Assembly (NCBI RefSeq): GCF_003226565.1
Contig: NZ_QKOE01000014.1
Span: 1-64,000, forward strand
Origin: Parazoarcus communis SWub3 = DSM 12120
Lineage (GTDB): Bacteria > Pseudomonadota > Gammaproteobacteria > Burkholderiales > Rhodocyclaceae
Direction: 5' to 3'
Length of the DNA: 64,000 nucleotides
Shown here: positions 1 through 8,345 of the stretch, one piece after another
Layout of the letters: every line of letters begins with the position of its first letter
Position numbering within the stretch: the stretch's first letter is position 1
The notes under the pieces: model-generated
What the model saw: the letters and a program-made list of their open reading frames with translations, nothing else
The model's database searches: none
What the model was told of the DNA's origin: nothing
Translations under genes and position numbers: made by a program

Positions 1-1
1 C

Positions 2-97
2 TGGACGCCGGTCGGCGCGGTCACGCTCAATCCGGAGCGCGACGCAGTCGTGCGCGAGCAGGTGAATGCTGAAGATATAGCGCAGTTGGTTGCATGA
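2..97 (+). CDS. C-terminal end of an unidentified protein, cut by the window edge
   Basis: Only the last 31 codons lie inside the window, in the frame that starts at base 2 and closes at a TGA. The tail (ending VNAEDIAQLVA) reads like ordinary protein, but is too short to assign a family. Its stop lies one base from the stop of the lipase remnant on the other strand, so the two converge. Because Tle3 lipases usually sit beside type VI secretion spike or immunity genes, this could be such a neighbour, but nothing in the visible residues shows it. Confidence 0.4.
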   Translation, partial: WTPVGAVTLNPERDAVVREQVNAEDIAQLVA

Positions 98-98
98 A

Positions 99-496
99 TC
101 AGGCGACAACTATCTTGACTTGTTCCGGTCCAGTCCTGGTTCCTGGCCTTGGTGAGCTTGTGGCTCTCGGGTCGGTGATCCTTGTTGGCCTTCTCGACCC
201 AAACGTCGATCGCTGGCTCGCCGCACGGATGTCCTTGGCCAGCTGGACCAGTTCCTGCGGCACCTCGGTGGTGGTAAGGCGTTGGCGTGGTAGTGCCTCC
301 GCCCCCTCCAATCGCTCCGAGAAGGCCGTGGATACCACTCGCCGTCGGAATTGACTCCGTGCACCAGAATAACCACACCCGGCAATGGCAACGTCGCGAC
401 GAAGCGGCACACCGAACGATCCGGCAGCAGCAGACATGTACCTCCGCCGATTACGCGGGCGTTGCCAGAGGGAAGACACGTAGACTGGTCGAGCAT
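99..496 (-). pseudogene. remnant of a Tle3-type (DUF3274-like) lipase effector
   Basis: One minus-strand frame starting near base 496 contains GVVILVHGVNSDGEWY (about bases 332-380). I recognise this as the conserved N-terminal strand and oxyanion region of Tle3-type alpha/beta-hydrolase phospholipases exported by type VI secretion. Directly after it the frame turns into low-complexity Arg/Pro/Ser sequence. A different minus-strand frame then gives protein-like sequence (TEVPQELVQLAKDIRAA, ending VKIVVA) up to a TGA at 99-101. The simplest reading is an N-terminal piece joined to a C-terminal piece by an internal deletion with a frameshift. Full Tle3 proteins are several hundred residues, so about 130 codons cannot encode a working enzyme. 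The family call rests on one motif recalled from memory; that the C-terminal piece belongs to the same gene is inference. Confidence 0.45.
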
Positions 497-517
497 GAAC
501 GGCAAGGCATGAAAAAA

Positions 518-537
518 TGTCAATGTAATCATTGTCA
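518..537. promoter_or_regulatory. AT-rich dyad upstream of the first GGDEF-EAL gene
   Basis: Two 8-base arms, TGTCAATG and CATTGTCA, flank a TAAT spacer; 7 of 8 positions pair. It lies 14 bases before the first possible start of the downstream gene, in the most AT-rich stretch of the region. The form suits a dimeric regulator, but no family consensus was recognised. Confidence 0.35.
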
Positions 538-550
538 CAAATAATGCACA

Positions 551-2353
551 TTGCATCAAGCAACATACCCCATATCTGAACCTTGTGTCGGCCCCACGCC
601 CCGGTTGCAGATCCATGACATGCAACACCGCGGTAACACGGTTGTCAGATACTGCGGATCCGGCCACTGTCGGCCTATTCCGAAAATTCGCCTCACCGTG
701 ACTCAGCCCCGCACAGGAACATCCGGTCAGACTCAGCACGCAGACGCTTGCGCACCGCTTGCGGGAACGGTGGTGCGGAATGCGCAATTGCGTTGGACCG
801 GGCTCCTGCCATGGATTCCGTTGGTGCTCATGCTGCTGGTCGTGCTGATGAACATGTCGTCGTGTGCGACCCTGCCCTGCGAAGACACGTGGGCCTCACC
901 CGTGTTGAACACGCTGCATGCGCTGCTCGCGATTGCGCTGGCTTTTGGCATTGGCCAGCTCAAGCAGATGCATCAGGCCGCGGTGACTGCCCTGCGCGAT
1001 CAGACCGTGCATAGTCGCCAGTTGCAGGCAGACAAGGAAGCCGTCTACGAGCTCGCCTCACACGACGCACTGACCAAGCTGCCAAACCGGCGCCTGTTCA
1101 CCGAGTTGGCAAGCAGCCACCTGAGCCGTGCGCGCCGCAATCATGGCCCCCAGGTACTGCTTTTTCTCGATCTGGACCGCTTCAAGCTGATCAACGACAG
1201 CCTGGGTCACCATATTGGCGATCTGCTGTTGCAAGCGGTCGGCAGCAGGCTGACCGAGAGCCTGCGTGAATCAGACATTGCCGCACGTCTGGGCGGCGAC
1301 GAGTTTGTCGTACTACTGACCGAACTCGACTCGATCGAGGACGCCGCCAAGGTGGCCCGCAAGCTGATTGACGCGATCGCCCGCCCTTATCTGATCGACA
1401 ACCAGGAGATCGAAACACGGCCCAGCATCGGCATTGCGGTTCATCCACGCGACGGACTGCAACTTGAACTACTGATGCAGCATGCCGACGCTGCAATGTA
1501 CGAAGCCAAACGTGCGGGCCGAGGCTGTTTCCGCTTCTACGACCCGTCACTCAACGCTCGCTCGGCACTGCATCTTGAGCTGAGTGCCCGCTTTCGGCGC
1601 GCAATCCTGAGCGATGAATTCGTGCTGCACTATCAGCCAAGGATCTCGCTGAGTGGCTACCGGGTCACCAGCCTGGAAGCCCTGATCCGCTGGCAGCATC
1701 CAGAGCGCGGGCTGGTATTCCCCGGCGAGTTCATCGACTATGCCGAGCAGGAAGGCTTGGTGATCGAACTGGGCAACTGGGTGGTCCGTGAAGCATGCCG
1801 GCAAATAGCAGAATGGCTGGCTGCAGGCGTCGAGGTGGTCCCGGTCGCAATCAACATTTCGCCCAAGCAGTTGCGTGACCAAGGTTTTGTCGACGTCATC
1901 CGTGAAACCGTGACTCACTATGGTTTTCCGGCCAGCCTGCTGGAGCTCGAGATCACCGAACGCTGCGTGGTCGAAGACTTCGAGCGCCCGCGTCAGGCCC
2001 TGGAAACCCTATCCGCCCTCGGCATGAAGATCGCGCTGGACGACTACGGTACCGGTTTTTCCAGCCTGAGCTATCTGAAACGCTTGCCGATCGACATCAT
2101 CAAGATCGATCGCAGCTTCATCAGCGATATCCGCCAGCAGGGCAACGACGCAGCCATTGTCGCTTCGACCATTGCGCTGGGCCACAACCTTGGCCTGACC
2201 GTGATCGCCGAAGGCGTGGAGACGCGCGAACAGCTGATGCACTTGCGCATTGCGGGCTGCGACGAGGTTCAGGGTTACTATTTTCACAAGCCAGCTGCCG
2301 CAGCAAGCATGGTCGAACTATTGCGATCGGGCACGATGGCGGAGCAGGCCTGA
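551..2353 (+). CDS. membrane GGDEF-EAL protein (diguanylate cyclase / c-di-GMP phosphodiesterase)
   Basis: Predicted inner-membrane enzyme that makes or degrades cyclic di-GMP. Two hydrophobic segments (about residues 85-102 and 119-138) are followed by a GGDEF domain with intact GGDEF at 248-252 and an I-site RESD five residues upstream (product inhibition). The EAL domain has EAL at 376-378 and the further catalytic signatures NIS, ITE, LDDYGTG, IKIDRSF, AEGVE and QGY, so both halves look capable of activity. No sensory domain other than the short membrane hairpin is visible. The first 70 residues are poor in recognisable structure; a GTG at 770, just before the first membrane segment, is a credible alternative start giving about 528 residues. 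It stands alone, with decayed DNA upstream and a methyltransferase gene 70 bases downstream. Which activity dominates cannot be told from sequence. Confidence 0.9.
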   Translation: MHQATYPISEPCVGPTPRLQIHDMQHRGNTVVRYCGSGHCRPIPKIRLTVTQPRTGTSGQTQHADACAPLAGTVVRNAQLRWTGLLPWIPLVLMLLVVLMNMSSCATLPCEDTWASPVLNTLHALLAIALAFGIGQLKQMHQAAVTALRDQTVHSRQLQADKEAVYELASHDALTKLPNRRLFTELASSHLSRARRNHGPQVLLFLDLDRFKLINDSLGHHIGDLLLQAVGSRLTESLRESDIAARLGGDEFVVLLTELDSIEDAAKVARKLIDAIARPYLIDNQEIETRPSIGIAVHPRDGLQLELLMQHADAAMYEAKRAGRGCFRFYDPSLNARSALHLELSARFRRAILSDEFVLHYQPRISLSGYRVTSLEALIRWQHPERGLVFPGEFIDYAEQEGLVIELGNWVVREACRQIAEWLAAGVEVVPVAINISPKQLRDQGFVDVIRETVTHYGFPASLLELEITERCVVEDFERPRQALETLSALGMKIALDDYGTGFSSLSYLKRLPIDIIKIDRSFISDIRQQGNDAAIVASTIALGHNLGLTVIAEGVETREQLMHLRIAGCDEVQGYYFHKPAAAASMVELLRSGTMAEQA

Positions 2354-2423
2354 TCAGGGCATATCCGGGCGCGGGCGCTGACCGGCTGATAGAATGCGCT
2401 GCCTGTCGCCAACGCCCCCTGCC

Positions 2424-3242
2424 ATGACCATCCCAGACATCCGCCCGGAACAGTCCGCCGAACTGCTCAAGGCCTTGCACATCCTCACCCGCGACGGCAA
2501 GCTCAACCAGGACAGTCGGCGCAAGCTCAAGCAGGTCTATCACCTGTACAACTTCATCGAGCCGCTGCTCGATGAAGCCTTCTCCGCATCGCAGGAGCCG
2601 GTACTGGTCGACCACGGCGCGGGCAAGTCCTATCTTGGCTTCATTCTGTACGATCTTTTCCTGAAATCACGCGATGCCGGCAAGGTCGTCGGCATCGAGA
2701 CGCGTGCCGAACTGGTGCAATCGTCGCGCCGCCTGGCGGACAAGCTCGGTTTCCAGCGGATGCGATTCTACGATCTGTCGGTAGAGGCCTCGATCGATGC
2801 CGAAGTGCTGCCACCCACGGTGGACATCGTGACCGCGCTACACGCCTGCAATACGGCCACCGACGACGCCATCCGCTTTGCGTTGCACAAGCAGGCGCGC
2901 TCCATCGTGCTGGTGCCCTGCTGCCAGGCCGAGGTCGCCGCCGAACTGCGCAAGTACAAATCGGAATCGCTGTCGCAGACACCACTGGCCGAGATCTGGC
3001 GCCACCCCATCCATACGCGTGAATTCGGCAGCCAGATCACCAACGTGCTGCGCTGCCTGTTGCTCGAAGCACACGGCTACAGCGTCACGGTGACCGAGTT
3101 GGTGGGTTGGGAACATTCAATGAAGAACGAGCTGATCATCGCCCGGCGCAACGACCACCCCCGCGGGAACGCGCGAGCGCGCATCGAGGCACTGCTCGAC
3201 GAGCTCCGGCTAAGATCGCTGGCCCCCCGCTTCCTTTACTGA
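2424..3242 (+). CDS. class I SAM-dependent methyltransferase of the Methyltransf_32 type
   Basis: A 272-residue cytoplasmic protein with a Rossmann-fold methyltransferase pattern: a helical N-terminal region, motif I as VDHGAGKSYLGF, motif II acidic end as VVGIET, and the post-motif strand IVLVPCCQAE. The paired cysteines after VP are typical of the PF13679 group (bacterial relatives of the GSTCD C-terminal domain). The substrate of that bacterial group is not known to me. Start taken at the ATG in CCATGACC; an in-frame upstream ATG at 2394 would add ten residues with no better ribosome site. It converges on the GGDEF-EAL gene downstream, with a hairpin in the 47-base gap. Fold call is firm, biological role open. 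Confidence 0.8.
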   Translation: MTIPDIRPEQSAELLKALHILTRDGKLNQDSRRKLKQVYHLYNFIEPLLDEAFSASQEPVLVDHGAGKSYLGFILYDLFLKSRDAGKVVGIETRAELVQSSRRLADKLGFQRMRFYDLSVEASIDAEVLPPTVDIVTALHACNTATDDAIRFALHKQARSIVLVPCCQAEVAAELRKYKSESLSQTPLAEIWRHPIHTREFGSQITNVLRCLLLEAHGYSVTVTELVGWEHSMKNELIIARRNDHPRGNARARIEALLDELRLRSLAPRFLY

Positions 3243-3252
3243 GCGCCAGCGC

Positions 3253-3286
3253 CGCAGCAAACCGCACTCCAGGGCGGCTTGCTGCG
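3253..3286. terminator. hairpin between convergent genes, no U-tract
   Basis: CGCAGCAA pairs perfectly with TTGCTGCG, and an inner CCGC/GCGG adds four pairs after one mismatch. It fills the gap between two convergent stop codons, where a bidirectional terminator is expected, but neither side has a run of T, so it may only protect 3' ends. Confidence 0.4.
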
Positions 3287-3289
3287 TGG

Positions 3290-5656
3290 TCAAACCACTA
3301 CTACCCCCGCTTCACGCCACACGGGTCGCGGACGCCCGAACAGGAAACCCTGGAAATGGTGGCAACCATGTTCCAGCAGGAATCGATGCTGGGCTTCGGT
3401 TTCCACCCCTTCGGCCAGCACATTCAGTCCCAGACTGTGGCCAAGGGCGATGATGGTGCGGGCAATCACCGCGTCATTCGGGTCGGTCAGCACATCGCGT
3501 ACAAATGATCGATCGATTTTCAACTGATCAATCGGCAGACGCTTCAAATACGCCAGTGACGAATAGCCGGTTCCAAAGTCATCCAGCGAGAAGCACACGC
3601 CAAGCTGGCGCAAACGCGTCATCTTGCTGATGATCTCCTCGACGTCGTCGAGCAGCAGGCTTTCGGTCAATTCCAGCTTCAAACGTGCCGGATTGGCACC
3701 CGTGCGACGGATTACCCCTTCGACTTCCTCGACAAAGTCCGGGTGGCGGAACTGCCGCACGCTGACATTGACCGCCAGGCTCAGCGACGCGGTATGCGCA
3801 TCTTGCTGCCAGGCAGCAAGCTGTCGACAGGCCGCCTCCAGCACCCAGTTGCCGAGCGGGACGATCAAGCCGGTGCGCTCGGCCAAAGGAATGAAATCCG
3901 CTGGTGAAATCATGCCTTTTTCCGGATGCAGCCAGCGAACCAGGGCCTCCGCACCGGTCGGATTGCCGTCGCGGTCAAGTTGCGGCTGATAATGCAGCGC
4001 GAACCCACCCTCGCGCAGGCTGCGCCGCAGATCCGACTCCAGCGCCGAACTGGCCTCGACCGTCGCCTGCATCACCGGGTCGAAGAAGCGCAAGGTATTG
4101 CGACCGGCCTCCTTGGCCTCGTACATCGCCAGGTCGGCTCGCTTCAGCAGCTCGTCCACCCGGCTGTCGCGCGCATCGAACAAGGTGATGCCGATGCTTG
4201 GAGTGCTGTGCACCTCCTGGCCATTGAGCAGGTAGGCGCCATTGAGCGCCGCCAGGATCTTCTCGCCCGCAGTCTCCGCCCGCGGCAGGGCAGAAGCCAC
4301 ATCCGTGCCCAGTTCCTCCAGCATGACCACAAACTCGTCACCGCCCAGGCGTGCCACGGTGTCGGCCTCACGCACACAGGCCGACAGCCGTGCAGCAACC
4401 TGGCACAGCAACTGGTCACCATATTGGTGCCCCTGGGTATCGTTGAGGGTCTTGAAGTTGTCCAGATCGATGAACAGCAGCGCACCATGTTGACGATTAC
4501 GCCCATGGGTCGCAAGCGCATGACTGAGGCGATCGGTCAGCAAACGGCGATTGGGCAGACCGGTCAAGGGGTCAAAGAAAGCGAGATTGCGGATCTCCTC
4601 TTCGGCCGCCTTGTAGCGGGTAATGTCATGGCAATGACCATGCCACAATACGGCACCGTCAGGCTTGCGCTGCGGTGTCGCAAAGCTGCTGAGCCATACG
4701 ATGCGGCCATCCGGACGTTGAACCCGGCATTCGCTGGTCCACGGCTGCAGGCTTTCGGCAGAACGCTGCAATGCCCGTCGTACCCGGCCACGGTCCTCGG
4801 CAATCAGGGCATCCAGTACCCGCGAGCCATCCTCTGCTGCCGCTTCCGGTGTAACACCGAAGAATTTGGCCAGTCCCTTGCTCGTATAGGGAAACACCAA
4901 CTTGCCATCGGCCTCCAGTCGCAACTGGAAGATCACGCCCGGCACATTGTCGGCAATGCGCTCCTGACGCTCGCGCAACTCACGCTCTGCCCGCTCGCTG
5001 TCCTGCAGTTCCCGGTCGCGACATTCAAGCGCGCGGATGATGGACTGCTGACGCAGCAGCAAGGCCACCAGCCCCAGGCCGAAGGCTCCCAGGAGAAAGA
5101 TCATCGCAGAGGTACTGGACTGGAGGCTGCGCAACTCGCTACGTTGCGCGCTGGCCTGCTCCATCGACCGCTGGAAAACGGCATCGCTCAGCACCTTCAA
5201 ACGCTGACGCACCTCCTCGATGCGCGCCACGTGCGGAGCCAGGGTCGCCCGCGTGACCGGACGGGCCTGCAAGGTCATGTCCAGTTGATTAAGCGCCTTC
5301 TCCAGATCCGTGGCAAACACATCACTGCCAGCGATGATCCCGCCTCGATAGGCCGCCACCTTGTCCGCATGACGAAGAAACGCGACATCCAGTGCGAAAT
5401 GCAGCGCTTCCAGATTGGCCGGTGACGGCTGAATCTGGGCGAGCGCAACGGCTTTCTCCAGCCGGCTGAGGTCTTGCAGCATTGCAGACAGATCACGCTC
5501 ACGATAGAGCGAATCCAGCGGCAAGGCGGACTCAATGCGTGAAACGTTATCCCAAAGCTGATGAATGCCGGCCACCGCAACCAGCAGTACGATGGCTGAG
5601 GCCACATGAAATGGCAAGCGCAGCAATCGACGCAGGATGGTAATCAAGGTGCTCAA
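3290..5656 (-). CDS. membrane PAS-GGDEF-EAL protein
   Basis: Predicted bifunctional cyclic di-GMP enzyme. From the chosen start: membrane segment about 14-34, an exported helical region of some 145 residues, a second membrane segment about 182-203, a PAS domain about 235-345, GGDEF at 438-442 with I-site READ, and EAL at 570-572. The EAL half keeps NVS, LELTES, LDDFGTG, LKIDRSF, AEGVE and FQG. The start chosen is TTG at 5656: it overlaps the stop of the upstream periplasmic gene and has GAGGGTG eight bases before it. A GTG at 5689 is possible but lies deeper inside the upstream gene. The overlap implies translational coupling with the exported molybdopterin-fold protein, a likely sensor partner acting on the helical periplasmic region. 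Confidence 0.92.
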   Translation of the reverse strand: MSTLITILRRLLRLPFHVASAIVLLVAVAGIHQLWDNVSRIESALPLDSLYRERDLSAMLQDLSRLEKAVALAQIQPSPANLEALHFALDVAFLRHADKVAAYRGGIIAGSDVFATDLEKALNQLDMTLQARPVTRATLAPHVARIEEVRQRLKVLSDAVFQRSMEQASAQRSELRSLQSSTSAMIFLLGAFGLGLVALLLRQQSIIRALECRDRELQDSERAERELRERQERIADNVPGVIFQLRLEADGKLVFPYTSKGLAKFFGVTPEAAAEDGSRVLDALIAEDRGRVRRALQRSAESLQPWTSECRVQRPDGRIVWLSSFATPQRKPDGAVLWHGHCHDITRYKAAEEEIRNLAFFDPLTGLPNRRLLTDRLSHALATHGRNRQHGALLFIDLDNFKTLNDTQGHQYGDQLLCQVAARLSACVREADTVARLGGDEFVVMLEELGTDVASALPRAETAGEKILAALNGAYLLNGQEVHSTPSIGITLFDARDSRVDELLKRADLAMYEAKEAGRNTLRFFDPVMQATVEASSALESDLRRSLREGGFALHYQPQLDRDGNPTGAEALVRWLHPEKGMISPADFIPLAERTGLIVPLGNWVLEAACRQLAAWQQDAHTASLSLAVNVSVRQFRHPDFVEEVEGVIRRTGANPARLKLELTESLLLDDVEEIISKMTRLRQLGVCFSLDDFGTGYSSLAYLKRLPIDQLKIDRSFVRDVLTDPNDAVIARTIIALGHSLGLNVLAEGVETEAQHRFLLEHGCHHFQGFLFGRPRPVWREAGVVVV

Positions 5657-6204
5657 CGCGACACACCCTCGATCTGCTTCACCAGCCACACCCAGCGCAA
5701 GCGATAACGCGCATCGGCCAACTGCGGATCCATATCACGCGGATAAACGATACGGATCGGCCCCTTGTTGCGGGTCGTCATCGGCTGACCCTTCTTCCGC
5801 GTCGCCAGCATGACTGGCCAGCGCGTCCAGTCCTCACGCGCAATCTGCTGGGTGAACCCGTCCAGCGCCGAGACCCGGACTTCGGCAACGTCGTCCAAGC
5901 CAGCAGCCTTCAACACGTCGGCCAGCAGAGGTCCCTCGAACACGCCCTCGTCGCCCGGCCAGAAAGTGCTCGTGCTGACGCGGTACAGCCCAAGTGCCTC
6001 GAGTTGCGCCAGCGAAAAGCTGTGCTCGCCCGCACCTGTCTGGACGACCAGCACTGATCTGTCATCCTTCGACAACGGAAGATCGACACGGACGGGTACG
6101 GGGCCCGCCCCTGCAGCGGCCCACACTGGCAACAGCAATATTGCAAGGAGCACGAAGACGAGCATCCGCAAGGACAAGGCGGTAAGACAAGGCGCTGGAT
6201 TCAT
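5653..6204 (-). CDS. exported molybdopterin-binding-fold protein (YedY/sulfite-oxidase-like), no cofactor cysteine
   Basis: 183 residues with an N-terminal signal sequence (hydrophobic core LVFVLLAILLLPVWAAA, cut near AAAGA). The mature part has the pattern of the oxidoreductase molybdopterin-binding domain in a short form: FSLAQLEALG, FEGPLLADVLKAAG, VRVSALDGF and a C-terminal RLRWVWLVKQIE. Catalytic members coordinate molybdenum with a conserved cysteine; here the only cysteine is in the signal peptide, so the exported protein cannot be a normal molybdoenzyme. Short versions of this domain are often found next to signalling genes. It overlaps the downstream GGDEF-EAL gene by four bases, so I infer a periplasmic sensing subunit, ligand unknown. 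A ribosome site is not obvious; start chosen because the signal peptide begins immediately after it. Confidence 0.82.
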   Translation of the reverse strand: MNPAPCLTALSLRMLVFVLLAILLLPVWAAAGAGPVPVRVDLPLSKDDRSVLVVQTGAGEHSFSLAQLEALGLYRVSTSTFWPGDEGVFEGPLLADVLKAAGLDDVAEVRVSALDGFTQQIAREDWTRWPVMLATRKKGQPMTTRNKGPIRIVYPRDMDPQLADARYRLRWVWLVKQIEGVSR

Positions 6205-6206
6205 TA

Positions 6207-6218
6207 ACTAAAGTAATA
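6207..6218. promoter_or_regulatory. 12-base motif shared with the solute-binding/GGDEF operon upstream region
   Basis: ACTAAAGTAATA lies two bases before the start codon of the molybdopterin-fold gene. The same 12 bases, in the other orientation relative to the gene, lie before the solute-binding protein gene at 61684. Its core ACT-AA-AGT is a small inverted repeat. Both downstream operons encode an exported protein plus a GGDEF-EAL protein. A common operator is inference from two sites only. Confidence 0.3.
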
Positions 6219-6415
6219 GAAAAATCGGGCTAACGCGCGATTGTAGCGAGCTTGGGCCAGACGTGACGTGACTTAATCCTTGTGTTATGGATTATTTTTC
6301 ACGCGCGTCACACCTCACTGAGTCTCCATGCAGCCCAGCACCACAATCCGCAATCTGCCTGGAACCCGCTTCGGGTTACAATCGCGAGCTTTCATGGTGC
6401 ATAGCGGAGCGCCCG

Positions 6416-7495
6416 ATGCCAGTCGCCCAGACCGAAAACCTCAATATCGTCGCCGTCGACCACATGCCCTCGCCCGAGGAGATCAAGGCCCGCGTGCCGC
6501 TGACCGATGCCGCGGCGGCCTCGGTGCTGGCTGGACGGCGTGCGCTGATGGACATCCTCGACCGCAAGGACAAGCGCCTGTTCGTGGTGGTCGGCCCATG
6601 CTCGATCCATGACCCGGTTGCCGGACTGGATTACGCCCGCCGCCTCAAGGCGCTGGCCGATCAGGTTGCCGACACGCTGCTGATCGTGATGCGGGTCTAT
6701 TTCGAGAAGCCGCGTACCTCGACAGGGTGGAAGGGGTACATCAACGACCCTTACATGAACGACTCCTTCCGCATCGACGAAGGTATGGAAAAGGCCCGCC
6801 GTTTCCTTCTGGATGTAGCGGAAACCGGCTTGCCGATCGCCACCGAAGCGCTCGACCCGATTGCCCCTCAGTATTACGGCGACCTGATTTCGTGGACGGC
6901 GATCGGCGCCCGCACCTCCGAATCACAGACCCATCGCGAAATGGCGTCCGGCCTGTCCACGCCGGTCGGTTTCAAGAATGCCACCGACGGTGACATGGAG
7001 GTCGCGATCAACGCCATCATCTCTGCTGCCAGCCCGCACAGTTTCCTGGGGGTCAATGGCAAGGGGCAGTCGGCCATCCTCCGCACCCGCGGCAACAAGT
7101 ACGGCCACGCCGTGCTGCGCGGCGGCGGTGGCCGCCCGAACTACGACACGGTGTCGATCTCGCTGGCCGAGCAAGCCCTGAACAAGGCCAAACTGCCAGT
7201 CAACATCGTGGTCGATTGCTCGCACGCCAACTCCTGGAAGAAGCCCGAGTTGCAGCCCCTGGTGATGAAGGATGTCATCCACCAGGTCCGTGAAGGCAAC
7301 CGATCGGTCGTGGGCCTGATGATCGAGAGCAATCTGGTCGCCGGCAACCAACCCATTCCGGCCGACCTGTCGCAGCTGAAGTACGGCTGCTCGGTGACCG
7401 ATGGCTGTGTCGACTGGGACACCACCGTCGACATGATCAACAACGCAGCCGGCGTGCTGCGCGAGGCGCTGGCCCAGCGGGAGTGCGCCGAATGA
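6416..7495 (+). CDS. aroG: 3-deoxy-7-phosphoheptulonate synthase (class I, AroG/F/H type)
   Basis: Cytoplasmic enzyme joining phosphoenolpyruvate and erythrose 4-phosphate, the entry step of the shikimate pathway. 359 residues, normal for the class I family. Visible signatures are VVGPCSIHD, the MRVYFEKPRTSTGWKG stretch (PEP and metal site), GARTSESQTHRE, and VDCSHANSWKK near the C terminus. The start is the ATG with GGAG seven bases upstream; the open frame runs further up to 6287 but that part is unlike the family. The 211-base upstream gap contains no trp-like leader peptide that I can see. Its stop overlaps the serB start as ATGA, so the two are probably co-expressed. Which aromatic amino acid inhibits this isozyme cannot be read off; the symbol is for the family. 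Confidence 0.93.
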   Translation: MPVAQTENLNIVAVDHMPSPEEIKARVPLTDAAAASVLAGRRALMDILDRKDKRLFVVVGPCSIHDPVAGLDYARRLKALADQVADTLLIVMRVYFEKPRTSTGWKGYINDPYMNDSFRIDEGMEKARRFLLDVAETGLPIATEALDPIAPQYYGDLISWTAIGARTSESQTHREMASGLSTPVGFKNATDGDMEVAINAIISAASPHSFLGVNGKGQSAILRTRGNKYGHAVLRGGGGRPNYDTVSISLAEQALNKAKLPVNIVVDCSHANSWKKPELQPLVMKDVIHQVREGNRSVVGLMIESNLVAGNQPIPADLSQLKYGCSVTDGCVDWDTTVDMINNAAGVLREALAQRECAE

Positions 7496-8322
7496 CCTTG
7501 GTCGTGCAAGGGCTGGACGTCGACACCGTTGCGCTGAAATCACTGGCCAGGCTCACTGCTGCCACTGCGATCGAGCAGATTCATCCACAGGCCTTCCGTC
7601 TGGTCGGCGCTCGCCACGATGCCGGCGTGCCAACTTTGTGCGCGCAGGCCGGGCTGGACTGGGCCTGGGTCGACAGCAGCCGCAAGCTGAACGATTTTGG
7701 GCTGTTCGTCACCGATATGGATTCGACCCTGATCAACATCGAGTGCATCGACGAGATCGCCGACATGCAGGGCCTGAAGACCGAGGTGGCCGAGATCACC
7801 GAGGCAGCGATGCGTGGCGAAATCGATTTCCGCGAATCGCTCAGCCGCCGCGTCGCCCTGCTGGCCGGCCTGCCTGAACAGGCGCTGGAGGCGGTCTACA
7901 CCCAAAGGTTGCAGCTGAATCCGGGCGCCGAAAGGCTGATGCGTGGCCTGCAAGCCGCCGGCATCCGGACCATGCTGGTGTCCGGCGGCTTCACCTACTT
8001 CACCCGCCGGCTGCAGCACACGCTCGGTTTCGATGAAGCCTGGGCCAATGAACTGGAAATCGTCGATGGGCGCCTGACTGGCCGTGTCATCGGCGACATT
8101 GTGGACGGACAGGCCAAGGCCGAACACCTCCAGCGCTATCGCGACCAGCTTGGCCTGCAGCCGGCACAGGTCATTTGTGCAGGCGATGGCGCCAATGACA
8201 TTCCGATGTTCCGCGCAGCGGGCTTTGGCGTAGCCTATCGCGCCAAACCCATCCTGCGCGAAGAGGCCGACTGTTGCCTAAACCATGTTGGGCTGGATGG
8301 AATCCTGACCCTGTTCGGTTGA
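7492..8322 (+). CDS. serB: phosphoserine phosphatase
   Basis: Catalyses the last step of serine synthesis, removing phosphate from 3-phosphoserine. HAD superfamily: the nucleophile motif DMDSTL has its aspartates at residues 75 and 77, followed by ECIDEIAD (substrate glutamate), motif II LVSGGFTYF, and motif IV GDGANDIPMF. The first 65 residues form the small regulatory-type N-terminal domain typical of proteobacterial SerB. 276 residues, usual length. The start codon chosen forms an ATGA overlap with aroG, which links serine and chorismate synthesis in one transcript. It converges on the M14 carboxypeptidase gene 23 bases downstream. Confidence 0.95.
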   Translation: MTLVVQGLDVDTVALKSLARLTAATAIEQIHPQAFRLVGARHDAGVPTLCAQAGLDWAWVDSSRKLNDFGLFVTDMDSTLINIECIDEIADMQGLKTEVAEITEAAMRGEIDFRESLSRRVALLAGLPEQALEAVYTQRLQLNPGAERLMRGLQAAGIRTMLVSGGFTYFTRRLQHTLGFDEAWANELEIVDGRLTGRVIGDIVDGQAKAEHLQRYRDQLGLQPAQVICAGDGANDIPMFRAAGFGVAYRAKPILREEADCCLNHVGLDGILTLFG

Positions 8323-8345
8323 GCAAGCCTGCAGCTTTGCTGCAC

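Noticed and set aside
110-787. Treating the minus-strand frame with the lipase motif as an intact 225-residue gene
   Set aside because: The lipase motif is flanked on both sides by low-complexity sequence, and the frame runs into the upstream region of the GGDEF-EAL gene; decay is the better explanation.
3926-5425. A long plus-strand open frame opposite the PAS-GGDEF-EAL gene
   Set aside because: It is the antisense shadow of a GC-rich gene with complete domains on the minus strand; its composition is Gln/Arg/His rich and no domain is visible.
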